In this document: one piece after another, positions 1 through 8,448 of the stretch
Position numbering within the stretch: the stretch's first letter is position 1
Layout of the letters: each line of letters starts with the position of its first letter
Source: Gryllotalpicola ginsengisoli DSM 22003
GTDB lineage: Bacteria > Actinomycetota > Actinomycetes > Actinomycetales > Microbacteriaceae
Assembly (NCBI RefSeq): GCF_000419445.1
Contig: NZ_AULK01000002.1
Span: 62,001-126,000, forward strand
Direction of reading: 5' to 3'
DNA: 64,000 nucleotides
Position numbers and translations under genes: made by a program
Notes under the pieces: generated by a model
The model's database searches: none
Seen by the model: the letters and a program-made list of their open reading frames with translations, nothing else
Told to the model about the DNA's origin: nothing

Positions 1-318
1 GCATCCGATCGCATCGACGTGCACATCAAGAAGGGGCAGGGCAAGCCCGCCTACTCGGCGTTCGAGGGTGCGGACGACTTCGGCAAGACGATCGGCGAGG
101 TGCTGCAGGCGCACGGGGTCGACGAGCTCGACGTCGCCGGCATCGCGACCGACTACTGCGTGCGGGCCAGCGCGCTGGACGCGCTGCACGACGGCGAGCG
201 GGTGCGCGTGCTCACCGACCTGGTGGCGGGCGTGGCGGATGCCACGAGCCGCGCCGCCCTCGACGAACTGAAGGCTGCCGGCGCCGTGCTCGCCACGAGC
301 GCCGACGTGGAGGAGTGA
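1..318 (+). CDS. pncA: nicotinamidase (C-terminal part, runs in from the left edge)
   Basis: The reading frame is open from base 1, so the N-terminus lies outside the window. The visible 105 residues carry the PncA-type AYSAFEG stretch, a Lys-rich segment just before it (IKKGQG), and the nucleophile region ATDYCVRASALDA with the catalytic Cys. Family enzymes hydrolyse nicotinamide to nicotinate in NAD salvage. The next gene starts 3 bp after the stop, so the two are probably co-transcribed. A role in the neighbouring catabolic genes is not evident; another cysteine hydrolase activity is possible but AYSAFEG favours nicotinamidase. Confidence 0.75.
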   Translation, partial: ASDRIDVHIKKGQGKPAYSAFEGADDFGKTIGEVLQAHGVDELDVAGIATDYCVRASALDALHDGERVRVLTDLVAGVADATSRAALDELKAAGAVLATSADVEE

Positions 319-321
319 GAG

Positions 322-1809
322 ATGACGATCGAGACCGCGACCAGCGCCCGTGAGGCGGAGCTGCTGGCGAAGGTGCCCACCGGGCTGTTCATCGGCGGCC
401 AGTGGGTCGACGCGTCGGGCGGCGGCACCTTCGAGGTGCTGGACCCGGCGACCGGACGAGTGATCCACACCGTCGCCGACGCGACGCCGGAGGACGGCAT
501 CCGTGCCCTCGACGCGGCGGCCGCCGCGCAGACCGAGTGGGGCCGCACGGCACCGCGCGTGCGCAGCGAGATCCTGCGGAAGGCGTGGGAGCTGCTGCAG
601 GAGCGCCGCGACGAGTTCGCGCTGCTGATGACGCTGGAGATGGGAAAGCCGCTTGCCGAAGCCGACGGCGAGGTGGGCTACGGCGGCGAGTTCCTGCGCT
701 GGTTCGCCGAGGAGGCGGTGCGCATCTCCGGCCGCTACGGCATCAACCCCGAGGGCACCGGCCGCATGATCGTCTCGCACCACCCGGTCGGGCCGTGCTA
801 CCTGATCACGCCGTGGAACTTCCCGCTCGCGATGGCGACCCGCAAGATCGCGCCCGCGCTCGCCGCCGGCTGCACGGTCGTGGTGAAGCCGGCCGAGCTG
901 ACGCCGCTGACCACCCTGTACTTCGCGCAGCTGCTCGCCGACGCGGGCGTGCCGGCCGGCGTGGTGAACATCGTGCCGACCACCTCGGCGTCGGCGCTGT
1001 CGAAGCCGATCATCGCCGACGGGCGGCTGCGCAAGCTGTCGTTCACCGGCTCCACGGAGGTCGGCCGCGTGCTCATCGCGCAGGCGGCGCAGAACGTGCT
1101 GCGCACCTCGATGGAGCTCGGCGGCAACGCGCCCTTCGTCGTGTTCGACGACGCCGACCTCGACCAGGCGGTCGACGGGGCGATGGCGGCCAAGTTCCGC
1201 AACATCGGCGAGGCGTGCACCGCCGCCAACCGATTCATCGTGCAGCGCGGCGTCGCCGACGAGTTCGCCCGCCGCGTCACCGAGCGGGTGCAGGGCCTCA
1301 AGGTCGGGCGCGGCACCGACGACGGCGTCACGATCGGGCCGCTGATCGACGACCGGGCGGTCGCCAAGGCGCACGAGCTGGTGACGGATGCCGTGAACCG
1401 CGGCGCCTCGCTGCGCACCGGCGGCTCCCCGCTCGACGGCCCCGGAACGTTCTACCAGCCGACCGTCGTCTCCGACGTCGCCCCCGGCAGCGACATCCTG
1501 CGCACCGAGATCTTCGGGCCGCTGTTGTCGATCGTGCCGTTCGACGACGAGGACGACGCGGTGCGGCTGGCCAACGACACCGAGTACGGGCTGGTGTCGT
1601 ACGTGTACACGCGCGACCTCGCCCGCGGGCAGCGGATGATCGAGCGGCTCGAGACAGGGATGATGGGCCTGAACGCCGGCGTGATCTCCAACGCGGCGGC
1701 GCCGTTCGGCGGGGTGAAGCAGTCGGGGCTCGGCCGCGAGGGCGGCTTCGAGGGTATCCACGAGTACCTAACCGTGAAGTACACGATGACCCCGAACCCG
1801 TTCGGGTGA
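322..1809 (+). CDS. gabD: NAD(P)-dependent semialdehyde dehydrogenase (GabD-like ALDH)
   Basis: A 495-residue aldehyde dehydrogenase of normal length. Visible catalytic parts are PWNFP (Asn166), the general-base Glu265 in MELGGNAP and nucleophile Cys299 in IGEACTAANR; the Rossmann segment with FTGSTEVGR lies near 241-249. The family oxidises succinate semialdehyde to succinate; close relatives oxidise 2-oxoglutarate semialdehyde. It converges with the hydroxyproline operon, whose pathway ends in 2-oxoglutarate semialdehyde and which has no dehydrogenase of its own, so a role in that last step is an inference worth considering. ATG start directly after the previous stop. The substrate cannot be told from sequence alone. 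Confidence 0.85.
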   Translation: MTIETATSAREAELLAKVPTGLFIGGQWVDASGGGTFEVLDPATGRVIHTVADATPEDGIRALDAAAAAQTEWGRTAPRVRSEILRKAWELLQERRDEFALLMTLEMGKPLAEADGEVGYGGEFLRWFAEEAVRISGRYGINPEGTGRMIVSHHPVGPCYLITPWNFPLAMATRKIAPALAAGCTVVVKPAELTPLTTLYFAQLLADAGVPAGVVNIVPTTSASALSKPIIADGRLRKLSFTGSTEVGRVLIAQAAQNVLRTSMELGGNAPFVVFDDADLDQAVDGAMAAKFRNIGEACTAANRFIVQRGVADEFARRVTERVQGLKVGRGTDDGVTIGPLIDDRAVAKAHELVTDAVNRGASLRTGGSPLDGPGTFYQPTVVSDVAPGSDILRTEIFGPLLSIVPFDDEDDAVRLANDTEYGLVSYVYTRDLARGQRMIERLETGMMGLNAGVISNAAAPFGGVKQSGLGREGGFEGIHEYLTVKYTMTPNPFG

Positions 1810-1822
1810 GCGGGGCGGGGGT

Positions 1823-3346
1823 ATGGCGTTGGAAGGTGTGCTGACCGGCCTGAGCGCGGGGGCGGTGATCCCGTTCGGCGGCGACCGCTTCACCACGGTG
1901 CCGCCCGAGCTCGCCGAGGCGTTCCGGCCCGGCGATCAGCTGCACGTCGTGCAGACGACCGGGGCGCTGCTGCACGTGCCGGCCGCGGTGCGCGAGGCGG
2001 TGACCGCGCAGGTCGACGCCGCGGCGGAGGCATTCGCGCAGCTGCGCACGATCGGCGACGAGCCGGTGCGGGCGTTCTACACCGCGTTCGCCGACGCCCT
2101 TGCCGTCGACGCCGTGTGGGCGAGGATCGCCGAGGCGAACGCGGCCGATGTGCAGCGCGCCGGGGAGCAGGGGCGCTCCACCACCCGGCTTCGGGTCTCC
2201 GAGCGGATGCGCGCCGACATGGTCGCCGGACTGCGCGGCTGGGCCCACCACCTCGACGAGCGCGCGGCGGCCGGCGAAACCCCGCCGCTCACCCGCGTCG
2301 AGCACGAGGACTGGTCGGTCGAGATCGTGGCGGCGCCGCTGGGCGTGATCGGATTCGTGTTCGAGGGCCGGCCGAACGTGTTCGCCGACGCGGCGGGCGT
2401 GCTGGCGACCGGCAACTCCGCCGTGCTGCGGATCGGCGGCGACGCGCTCGGCACCGCCCAGGCGATCCGGGAGCACGCGCTCGAGCCGGCGCTGCGCTCC
2501 TCGGGGCTGCCTGGCGGCGCGCTCTCCCTCATCCCGGTGCGGGAGCGGTCCGCCGGCTGGGCGCTGTTCAGCGACTCGCGGCTCGCGCTCGCCGTGGTGC
2601 GCGGCTCGGGCGCGGCCGTCACCGAGCTCGGCAGCGTCGCCCGGCAGAGCGGCATCCCGGTCAGCGCGCACGGAACCGGCGGCGCCTGGCTCGTCGCCGA
2701 CCGGGCCGCCGACACCGAGCGTTTCGCCGGCGCTGTGCGCCATTCGCTGGACCGCAAGGTGTGCAACACCCTGAACGTGGCCGTCGTGGTGCGCGAGCGG
2801 GCGGCCGAGCTCGTTCCCGTGCTGCTGAGCGCCGCCGACGAGGCGGCCGCCGCCCGCGGCGGCACGGCGCGCCTGCACGTCGTGGACTCCGCCGCGTCGT
2901 TCCTGCCCGAGGGCGAGTTCGCCCGCGAGATCGACGTGCGCCGTGCCGAGGGCGTGCGGCGCGAGCCGCGCGCGACCCCGATCGCCGTCGAGCAGCTCGG
3001 CACCGAGTGGGAGTGGGAGGACACCCCGGAGCTGAGCATCGCGGTCGTGGAGGATCTCGATGAGGCGATCCGTCTGTTCAATGCGCACAGCCCGCAGTTC
3101 GTCGCCGCGCTGATCTCGGCGGACGGGGACGCGCACGCGCGGTTCCGCGCCGGGGTCAACGCGCCGTTCGTCGGCGACGGGTTCACCCGCTGGGTCGACG
3201 GGCAGTACGCGCTGAACCAGCCCGAGCTCGGCCTGTCCAACTGGCAGTACGGGCGGCTGCTCGGCCGCGGCGGCGTGCTCACCGGCGCCGACCTGACGAC
3301 GCGGCGCACCTTCGCGCACCACGAGCGCAGCGACCAGCACCGGTGA
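1823..3346 (+). CDS. ProA-like gamma-glutamyl-phosphate reductase family protein with long N-terminus
   Basis: 507 residues of the ALDH superfamily, ProA branch. Family hallmarks are GVIGFVFEGRPNVFADAAG (cofactor site), a GNSAVLR segment and KVCNTLN carrying the catalytic Cys. Typical ProA is about 415-420 residues; this protein is longer, mainly through about 70 residues before the core, which makes a specialised paralogue more likely than the housekeeping proline enzyme. ATG start follows gabD by 13 bp. No proB (glutamate 5-kinase) is visible. Located beside hydroxyproline genes, it may act on glutamate semialdehyde or a related compound; that is inference. Confidence 0.7.
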   Translation: MALEGVLTGLSAGAVIPFGGDRFTTVPPELAEAFRPGDQLHVVQTTGALLHVPAAVREAVTAQVDAAAEAFAQLRTIGDEPVRAFYTAFADALAVDAVWARIAEANAADVQRAGEQGRSTTRLRVSERMRADMVAGLRGWAHHLDERAAAGETPPLTRVEHEDWSVEIVAAPLGVIGFVFEGRPNVFADAAGVLATGNSAVLRIGGDALGTAQAIREHALEPALRSSGLPGGALSLIPVRERSAGWALFSDSRLALAVVRGSGAAVTELGSVARQSGIPVSAHGTGGAWLVADRAADTERFAGAVRHSLDRKVCNTLNVAVVVRERAAELVPVLLSAADEAAAARGGTARLHVVDSAASFLPEGEFAREIDVRRAEGVRREPRATPIAVEQLGTEWEWEDTPELSIAVVEDLDEAIRLFNAHSPQFVAALISADGDAHARFRAGVNAPFVGDGFTRWVDGQYALNQPELGLSNWQYGRLLGRGGVLTGADLTTRRTFAHHERSDQHR

Positions 3347-3383
3347 GGGTGGCCGCGGCGCCGACGCGCGCCGGGGCGTCGCC

Positions 3384-4385
3384 TCAGAAGACGAACCCGT
3401 GCGGGAACGGGTCGCTCGGGTCGAGCACGTACTGGTTGAGCCCCGTCACCCACGCCCGCCCCGTGATCGTCGGCACCACGGCGGCCTTCTCGCCCACGGT
3501 CGTGGTCGCGATCAGTCGGCCGGTGAACCGCGAGCCGATGAACGACTCGTTGACGAAGTCGGTCTGGAGCGGCAGCTCGCCGCGCGCCCACAGTTCGGCC
3601 ATCCGCGCGGAGGTGCCGGTGCCGCAGGGGGAGCGGTCGAACCAGCCCGGGTGGATCGCCATGGCGTGCCGCGAGTAGCGCGCGTCGGAGCCCGGCGCGA
3701 GGAACTCGACGTGATGGCAGTGGTCGACCCCGTCGATGGTGGGGTGGTGCGGGGCATCCGTGTCGTTGATCGCGGCCATGATCTTGAGGCCCGCGTCGAG
3801 GATGTCGCGCTGCCTGGCCCGGTCGAACGGCAGGCCGACCGCGTCGAGCTCGACCATGGCGTAGAAGTTGCCGCCGAAGGCGAGCGAGTACGGCACCTCG
3901 CCGAGGCCCGGCACGTCGACGACGGCGTCGAGCCGCTCGGCGAAGGCCGGCACGTTCTCGATCGTGACCGCGTCGGCGTGGCCGTCGCTCACCGCGACGC
4001 GCGCGATGACGAGACCGGCGGGCGTGTCGAGACGGATGCTCGTGACCGGCTCGACCACCTCGACCATGCCGGCCTCCACGAGGGCCGTCGCCACGCCGAT
4101 CGTGCCGTGGCCGCACATCGGCAGGAAGCCGGAGACCTCGATGTAGAGCACGCCCCAGTCGGCGTCGGGGCGGGTCGGCGGCTGCAGGATGGCGCCGCTC
4201 ATCGCGGCGTGACCGCGCGGCTCGTCCATCAGGAAGTGGCGCAGGCCGTCGAGGTGCTCGATCGCGTACAGGCGCCGCTCATTGGCGGTGTCTCCGGGGA
4301 TCACCCCGACGCCGCCGGTGACGACGCGGGTCGGCATGCCCTCGGTGTGGGTGTCGATCGCGGGGATCAGCCGGGAGGAGCGCAT
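3384..4385 (-). CDS. 4-hydroxyproline 2-epimerase (proline racemase family)
   Basis: 333 residues, the usual length. Both catalytic cysteines of the racemase/epimerase subgroup are present: Cys91 in MCGHGTIG and Cys254 in SPCGTGTSA; the dehydratase subgroup has Thr at the first site. The enzyme interconverts trans-4-hydroxy-L-proline and cis-4-hydroxy-D-proline, the first step of bacterial hydroxyproline use. It is the last gene of the minus-strand operon, 9 bp after the deaminase, and the downstream enzymes of the pathway stand next to it, which supports hydroxyproline over proline as substrate. Its 3' end faces the ProA-like gene with a 37-bp gap. Confidence 0.88.
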   Translation of the reverse strand: MRSSRLIPAIDTHTEGMPTRVVTGGVGVIPGDTANERRLYAIEHLDGLRHFLMDEPRGHAAMSGAILQPPTRPDADWGVLYIEVSGFLPMCGHGTIGVATALVEAGMVEVVEPVTSIRLDTPAGLVIARVAVSDGHADAVTIENVPAFAERLDAVVDVPGLGEVPYSLAFGGNFYAMVELDAVGLPFDRARQRDILDAGLKIMAAINDTDAPHHPTIDGVDHCHHVEFLAPGSDARYSRHAMAIHPGWFDRSPCGTGTSARMAELWARGELPLQTDFVNESFIGSRFTGRLIATTTVGEKAAVVPTITGRAWVTGLNQYVLDPSDPFPHGFVF

Positions 4386-4394
4386 GTCTGGACG

Positions 4395-5339
4395 TTACGC
4401 GACCCCGACGGATGCCGCGGGGTGGGCGGCACGGTACGCCTCGAGGGCCCGGACGGCGTGCTCGGTCTCCGCCGTGATCTGCGCCGCGTGCTCCGGGGTG
4501 AGCGCGTAGCGCGGCGGCCGGCACGGGCCGCCGTAGCGGCCGATCAAGTCCATCGACAGCTTGATGGCCTGCACGAACTCGGTGCGCGAGTCCCACCGGA
4601 AGACCGGGACGAGGTGGCGGTAGAGCTCCAGCGCCTGGGTGACCTCGCCGGCCCGCACGAGGTCGTACAGCTCGACCGACTCGGCGGGGAACGCGTTGGG
4701 GAAGCCCGCGAACCAGCCGACGGCGCCGTCCACGAGCAGTTCGAAGAGCAGGTCGTCGGCGCCCGCGATCACCTGGATGTCGCACAGTTCCTTGATCTCG
4801 AGCACGCGGCGCACGTCCCCGGAGAACTCTTTGATGGCGACGATGTTCGGGATCTGTGCGAGCTCGGCGACGATCTCGGGGGTGAGGTCGACCTTGGTGT
4901 CGATCGGGTTGTTGTAGATCATCACCGGCAGCCCGACCGCGGCGACCTCTTCGAAGTGGCGCACCAGCTGGGCGGGGGTCGAGCGGTACATGGTCGGCGG
5001 CAGGCAGAGCACCGCGTCCGCGCCGTCCTCGCCGGCGAGCTCGGCCCAGCCGCGGGCGAGGTGCGCGCCGGGCGCGTGCACGCCGGCGATGACGATGCCG
5101 CGGCCCTGATTGGCGGCGACCGCGGTCTGCACGACGCGGCGGCGCTCGTCGTCGGTGAGCGACGAGTACTCGCCGAGCGAGCCGTTCGGGCCGACGCCGC
5201 GGCATCCGTTGGCGAGCAGCCAGTCGCAGTGCTCGGCGTAGCGGTCGTAGTCGACGGCGAGGCCGGCCGGCGCGGCGGGGTCGTCCTTGTAGGGCAGCGC
5301 GGTGGCGACGACGACGCCGCCGAGATCGAGGGTGGTCAT
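4395..5339 (-). CDS. dihydrodipicolinate synthase family protein, likely 1-pyrroline-4-hydroxy-2-carboxylate deaminase
   Basis: 314 residues of the DapA/NAL aldolase family with Schiff-base Lys170 in VAIKEFSGD and the catalytic Tyr142 in IYNNP. The strand-end motif GPNGSLGEYSSL replaces the GTTGE of true DapA. In hydroxyproline degradation this family deaminates and dehydrates pyrroline-4-hydroxy-2-carboxylate to 2-oxoglutarate semialdehyde. The ATG overlaps the stop of the upstream flavoprotein by ATGA, so translation is coupled. A housekeeping lysine role is unlikely given the flanking dehydrogenase and epimerase genes. Confidence 0.85.
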   Translation of the reverse strand: MTTLDLGGVVVATALPYKDDPAAPAGLAVDYDRYAEHCDWLLANGCRGVGPNGSLGEYSSLTDDERRRVVQTAVAANQGRGIVIAGVHAPGAHLARGWAELAGEDGADAVLCLPPTMYRSTPAQLVRHFEEVAAVGLPVMIYNNPIDTKVDLTPEIVAELAQIPNIVAIKEFSGDVRRVLEIKELCDIQVIAGADDLLFELLVDGAVGWFAGFPNAFPAESVELYDLVRAGEVTQALELYRHLVPVFRWDSRTEFVQAIKLSMDLIGRYGGPCRPPRYALTPEHAAQITAETEHAVRALEAYRAAHPAASVGVA

Positions 5340-6886
5340 GGCTCGTGCCTTTCTTCGGGGTGGGGGAGCCGCGCGAGCTCCGAGAAGCGGATCGGGGCGG
5401 CGATGGGGCGCCGGTCGATGACGACGCCGTCGAGGGGGGCGCCGTTGCGCGCGGCGGCGATCGACTCGACGGTGCGGCCGCAGATGCGGCCCTGGCACGG
5501 GCCGAGCCCAGCGCGGGTGGCGAGTTTCAGGGCACGGATGCTGCGGCTGCCGGTCGCCTCGAGCACATCGGTCAGCCGCCCGTAGCTGAGCTCCTCGCAG
5601 CGGCACACCGTCGTCTCGCGGGTCAGCCAGTCCGTCCAGCCGGGGCGGATGCCGTGGGCGGCGTCGAGCGCCCTCGCGAAGCCGCGGTAGCGGGCGATGC
5701 GGCGGCGGGCGGCGGCCACGCGCCGGTCGCCGGGGTCGCCTCCGGCCGCCAGCCATCCGGCGAGGCCGCCCTCGCGCAGCGCGGCGTCGGCTCCGGCGAT
5801 GCCGGTCACCTCGCCGGCCGCGAAGACGCGGGGCACGCTGGTGCGCTGGTCGTCGTCGACCGCGACGAAGCGCGACCAGGGGCGAGGCGCGGCGGGCTCC
5901 GCCGGATTGAGCCTGTCGAGACCCGCCGGATTGAGCCCGTCGAAATGCGCCGGGTCGAGCCCGTCGAGACCCGCCGGATTGAGCTTGTCGAAATCATCCG
6001 CCAGGGCGCAGCCGGCGGCGATCGCCAACTCGAGCCGCGGCGTGAAGCCGTGTGAGACGGCCACGGCGTCGCAGGCGATCACGCGCTCGGTGCCCGGGAT
6101 GGGCCGCCAGTCGGCGTCGAGTGCGGCCACGGTCACCGCCTCGACGCGGTCGATGCCGTGCGCCGCGATCACCCCGGCGCCGGCCCGGTAGGGCACGCGC
6201 CCGCGCAGCTGACCGACCACATATCCGGCCAGCTCGCCGAGCTTGTGCGGCATCGCCGCGACCGATGCCGCCCCCGACGCCCATCCCGCGGCGAGCGTTC
6301 CGGCCGGGCTCGCTTCGAACACGCCCGCGACCTCGGCGCCGGCCGAGAGCAGCGATGCCGCGACGGGCAGCAGGAACGGCCCCGCCCCGGCCACGACGAC
6401 GCGCTCGCCGACGGCCACCCGCTCGGACTTCGCCAGCGCCTGCGCCGCGCCGCCGGTGAACACGCCGGGCAGATCCCAGCCGGGGAAGGGGAGGGTGAGG
6501 TCGTGGGCGCCCGTCGCGAGGACGAGCGCGTCGGGGGAGAGCGTGCGCACGTCACGGTCGGAGCCGTCGGCGTCGCCCACGGCGTACTGCAGGGTCGGCG
6601 CCCGGTCGCCAAAGGCGCATGGCTCGACCGCCCACACCTGGGCGCCGGCGATGACCGTCGCCCGCGGATGCCGGGCGACGGCGCGCGAGAGCATCGTGAA
6701 GTCGCGCCAGCCCTGGTGCAGCCGCGCCTCGCGGGCCGCCGGCCGCGAGGGCGGCAGGTGCCGCCAGTACTGTCCGCCCGTCGCGGCGGCGGCATCGAGC
6801 AGGGTGACCTCGGCTCCGGCGCGGAGGGCGGCGCTCGCCGCGGCGAGGCCGGCCGGGCCTGCGCCGACCACGGCGACCCGGGTCAC
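5336..6886 (-). CDS. D-hydroxyproline dehydrogenase alpha-type subunit: FAD/NAD-binding oxidoreductase with BFD-like Fe-S domain
   Basis: 516 residues. A dinucleotide site opens the protein (VGAGPAGLAAAS), a second GAGPFLLP site lies near 150-170, and the C-terminus has CRCEE plus CQGRIC, the four-Cys [2Fe-2S] pattern of OoxA/HcnB-type subunits. With the two upstream genes it fits the heteromeric dehydrogenase that oxidises cis-4-hydroxy-D-proline. Starts with GTG overlapping the preceding stop (GTGA). Odd feature: about 32 residues around LNPAG/LDGLDPAHFDG are encoded by four tandem 24-bp repeats (5901-5996), an in-frame insertion not expected in the family. Confidence 0.82.
   Translation of the reverse strand: MTRVAVVGAGPAGLAAASAALRAGAEVTLLDAAAATGGQYWRHLPPSRPAAREARLHQGWRDFTMLSRAVARHPRATVIAGAQVWAVEPCAFGDRAPTLQYAVGDADGSDRDVRTLSPDALVLATGAHDLTLPFPGWDLPGVFTGGAAQALAKSERVAVGERVVVAGAGPFLLPVAASLLSAGAEVAGVFEASPAGTLAAGWASGAASVAAMPHKLGELAGYVVGQLRGRVPYRAGAGVIAAHGIDRVEAVTVAALDADWRPIPGTERVIACDAVAVSHGFTPRLELAIAAGCALADDFDKLNPAGLDGLDPAHFDGLNPAGLDRLNPAEPAAPRPWSRFVAVDDDQRTSVPRVFAAGEVTGIAGADAALREGGLAGWLAAGGDPGDRRVAAARRRIARYRGFARALDAAHGIRPGWTDWLTRETTVCRCEELSYGRLTDVLEATGSRSIRALKLATRAGLGPCQGRICGRTVESIAAARNGAPLDGVVIDRRPIAAPIRFSELARLPHPEERHEP
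5901..5996 (-). repeat. four tandem 24-bp repeats inside a flavoprotein gene
   Basis: Four 24-bp units, anchored by ggattga/gggtcga at 5904, 5928, 5952 and 5976, share the core TTGAGCC(T/C)GTCGA. Read on the coding strand each begins like TCGACGGGCTCAA and adds eight codons (L-N/D-P-A-G/H-x-D-x). The unit resembles an interspersed TTCGACAGGCTCAA-type element I recall from other high-GC genomes; that similarity is from memory. Confidence 0.85.
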
Positions 6887-7206
6887 GCGGCACCTCCCGG
6901 CAGCGTCTCGTCCTGGAAGGCCACCACGTCCCCGTCGCGGGCGATGCGCTGGCAGGCGCGCACGTCGCGGGCGCCGTTGACCTCGACGAGGCAGTCGAAG
7001 CAGACGCCGATGCCGCAGAACACCCCGCGCGGCCTGCGCGCGGCCGCGGTCGTGCGCCAGGCCAGGCGGCCCGCGGCGAGCATGACGCCCGCCACGGATT
7101 GACCCGCCACCCCCGAGACAGGAATACCGTCGACGATGATCGTCACGGCCTCAGGGGCGGCGGGAGCGATCGGGTCCCGCTCCGGCGGAAGCATCCGTGC
7201 ACTCAT
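6883..7206 (-). CDS. D-hydroxyproline dehydrogenase gamma-type subunit: (2Fe-2S)-binding protein
   Basis: A 107-residue ferredoxin-like subunit. Four cysteines in the pattern CGIGVCFDC (64, 69, 72) and VRACQR (85) form a plant-type [2Fe-2S] site. Small proteins of this kind (OoxC/HcnA-like) pair with an FAD/NAD subunit and a DAO-type subunit to make heteromeric D-amino-acid or opine dehydrogenases. ATG overlaps the upstream stop (ATGA), and its own stop overlaps the GTG of the next gene, so the three subunits are translationally coupled and probably made in fixed ratio. Confidence 0.85.
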   Translation of the reverse strand: MSARMLPPERDPIAPAAPEAVTIIVDGIPVSGVAGQSVAGVMLAAGRLAWRTTAAARRPRGVFCGIGVCFDCLVEVNGARDVRACQRIARDGDVVAFQDETLPGGAA

Positions 7207-8372
7207 GCGGCCGCCAGCGTGCCGCGCGACGGCGCGAACGCGCCCGGCTCGAGCTGCGGCGCACGGCCGGTGACGAGGTCGCGTAGCAGTTCGGCGGTGC
7301 CGAGCGCGAGCCCGATGCCGGCGCCCTCGTGCCCGGTGGCATGCCACAGGCCGGCGACGGCCGGATCGGGCCCGATCACGGGCAGATGGTCGGGCAGGAA
7401 CGGCCGGAAGCCGCCGTAGACCCGCATCACCGAGGCGCCGGCGAGGAACGGGAACACGCGCGTCGCCTTCTCCGCGATCTCGCGGACGGCCGTGAGGTCG
7501 AGGGCGTCGTCGAAGCCGCGCTGCTGGCGGGAGGAGCCGACGAGCACGGTGCCGCCGGCGGTCGACTCGATCACGCTCGAGGTCTGCAGGGACGCGGCAT
7601 CCGATTCGACGGCGGCCACGTAGTCGGCGTCGTAGACCTTGTGGAAGATGCGGTGCGGCATGCGGGTCGTGACCAGCACGACGCCGCGGCGCGGGCGCAC
7701 GGGCAGGCTCGCGCCGAGGCACGCCGCGACCTCTCCTGACCACGGGCCGGCGGCGAGAATCACGTGGTCGGCGGTGAAGTCGCCGCGTGTCGTGCGCACG
7801 CCGGTCAGGCGATCGGATGCGGCAGGCAGCGCTGCGATCACGCGCGCACCGAACACGGTGCGCGCACCGCGGGCGCGCGCCGAGGCCAGCAGCGCCTCGG
7901 TGGCGTTCACGGGCTGCACCTGGGCGTCCTCGGGGTAGAAGACAGCGGCCGTAACCGCGGGGTTGAGGTCCGGCTCGAGGTCGAGCGCCTCGGCGGCGGT
8001 GAGCGGGCGCGCGTCGATGCCGGCCGCGCGCTGCTGGGCGGCGAAGTCGAGCAGCGGCGCCGCCCCGTCATCGGTGGTGGCGACCACGAGACCCCCCTTG
8101 CGCTCGTATTCGAGCGGCGGGATGCCGGGCGGCAGTTCGTCGTCGAGCTCGCGCTGCAGCCCGTCCCAGAGTTCGAGGGAGCGCATCGCGAGGCTCAGTT
8201 CGGGGCCGCGCAGCTTGTCGGAGACGAGCAGGTTGCCCTCGCCCTGGCCGCTCGTGCCGGCGGCCGCCCCGGAGGCGTCGAGCACGGTGACCGTGAGGCC
8301 GGCTCCCGCGAGCGCGCGGGCGCAGGCGGCGCCGACGGCGCCCGCGCCGATCACGATCGCGTCGCTGTGCAT
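7203..8372 (-). CDS. D-hydroxyproline dehydrogenase beta-type subunit: DAO-family FAD oxidoreductase
   Basis: 389 residues with the ADP-binding motif VIGAGAVGAACAR at the N-terminus and the DAO C-terminal motif GHEGAGIGLALG. This is the substrate-oxidising subunit of the predicted cis-4-hydroxy-D-proline dehydrogenase and the first gene of the operon. ATG at 8372 is preferred over the adjacent GTG at 8375 because GAGG stands 5 bases before it. The upstream two-box element at 8413-8448 points toward this gene and leaves a leader of roughly 35 nt. Sarcosine oxidase-type activity is the alternative if the pathway reading is wrong. Confidence 0.82.
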   Translation of the reverse strand: MHSDAIVIGAGAVGAACARALAGAGLTVTVLDASGAAAGTSGQGEGNLLVSDKLRGPELSLAMRSLELWDGLQRELDDELPPGIPPLEYERKGGLVVATTDDGAAPLLDFAAQQRAAGIDARPLTAAEALDLEPDLNPAVTAAVFYPEDAQVQPVNATEALLASARARGARTVFGARVIAALPAASDRLTGVRTTRGDFTADHVILAAGPWSGEVAACLGASLPVRPRRGVVLVTTRMPHRIFHKVYDADYVAAVESDAASLQTSSVIESTAGGTVLVGSSRQQRGFDDALDLTAVREIAEKATRVFPFLAGASVMRVYGGFRPFLPDHLPVIGPDPAVAGLWHATGHEGAGIGLALGTAELLRDLVTGRAPQLEPGAFAPSRGTLAAA

Positions 8373-8412
8373 CACGTCCTCACCCGACGCCGTAGCTCGA
8401 CGCCGCTGACTA

Positions 8413-8448
8413 GTAATATGTCACACACCGCATTTCATCGGTGTTACG
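8413..8448 (-). promoter_or_regulatory. two-box operator/promoter element of the hydroxyproline operon
   Basis: On the minus strand: CGTAACACC (8448-8440), 15 bp, then GTGACATATTAC (8424-8413), 40 bp before the first operon ATG. Exactly the same two boxes with the same 15-bp gap occur mirrored at 9272-9307. The long box is a partial palindrome (GTnAnATnTnAC), as expected for a GntR dimer site; its TATTAC end could serve as a -10. The spacers are not conserved. Confidence 0.7.

Noticed and set aside
1328-4116. Long minus-strand frames opposite the GabD and ProA-like genes
   Set aside because: No recognisable domain, biased composition, and full overlap with conserved enzymes on the other strand.
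5901-5996. Frameshift or assembly error in the flavoprotein
   Set aside because: The 24-bp units keep the frame, and the protein continues normally to its C-terminal cysteines.
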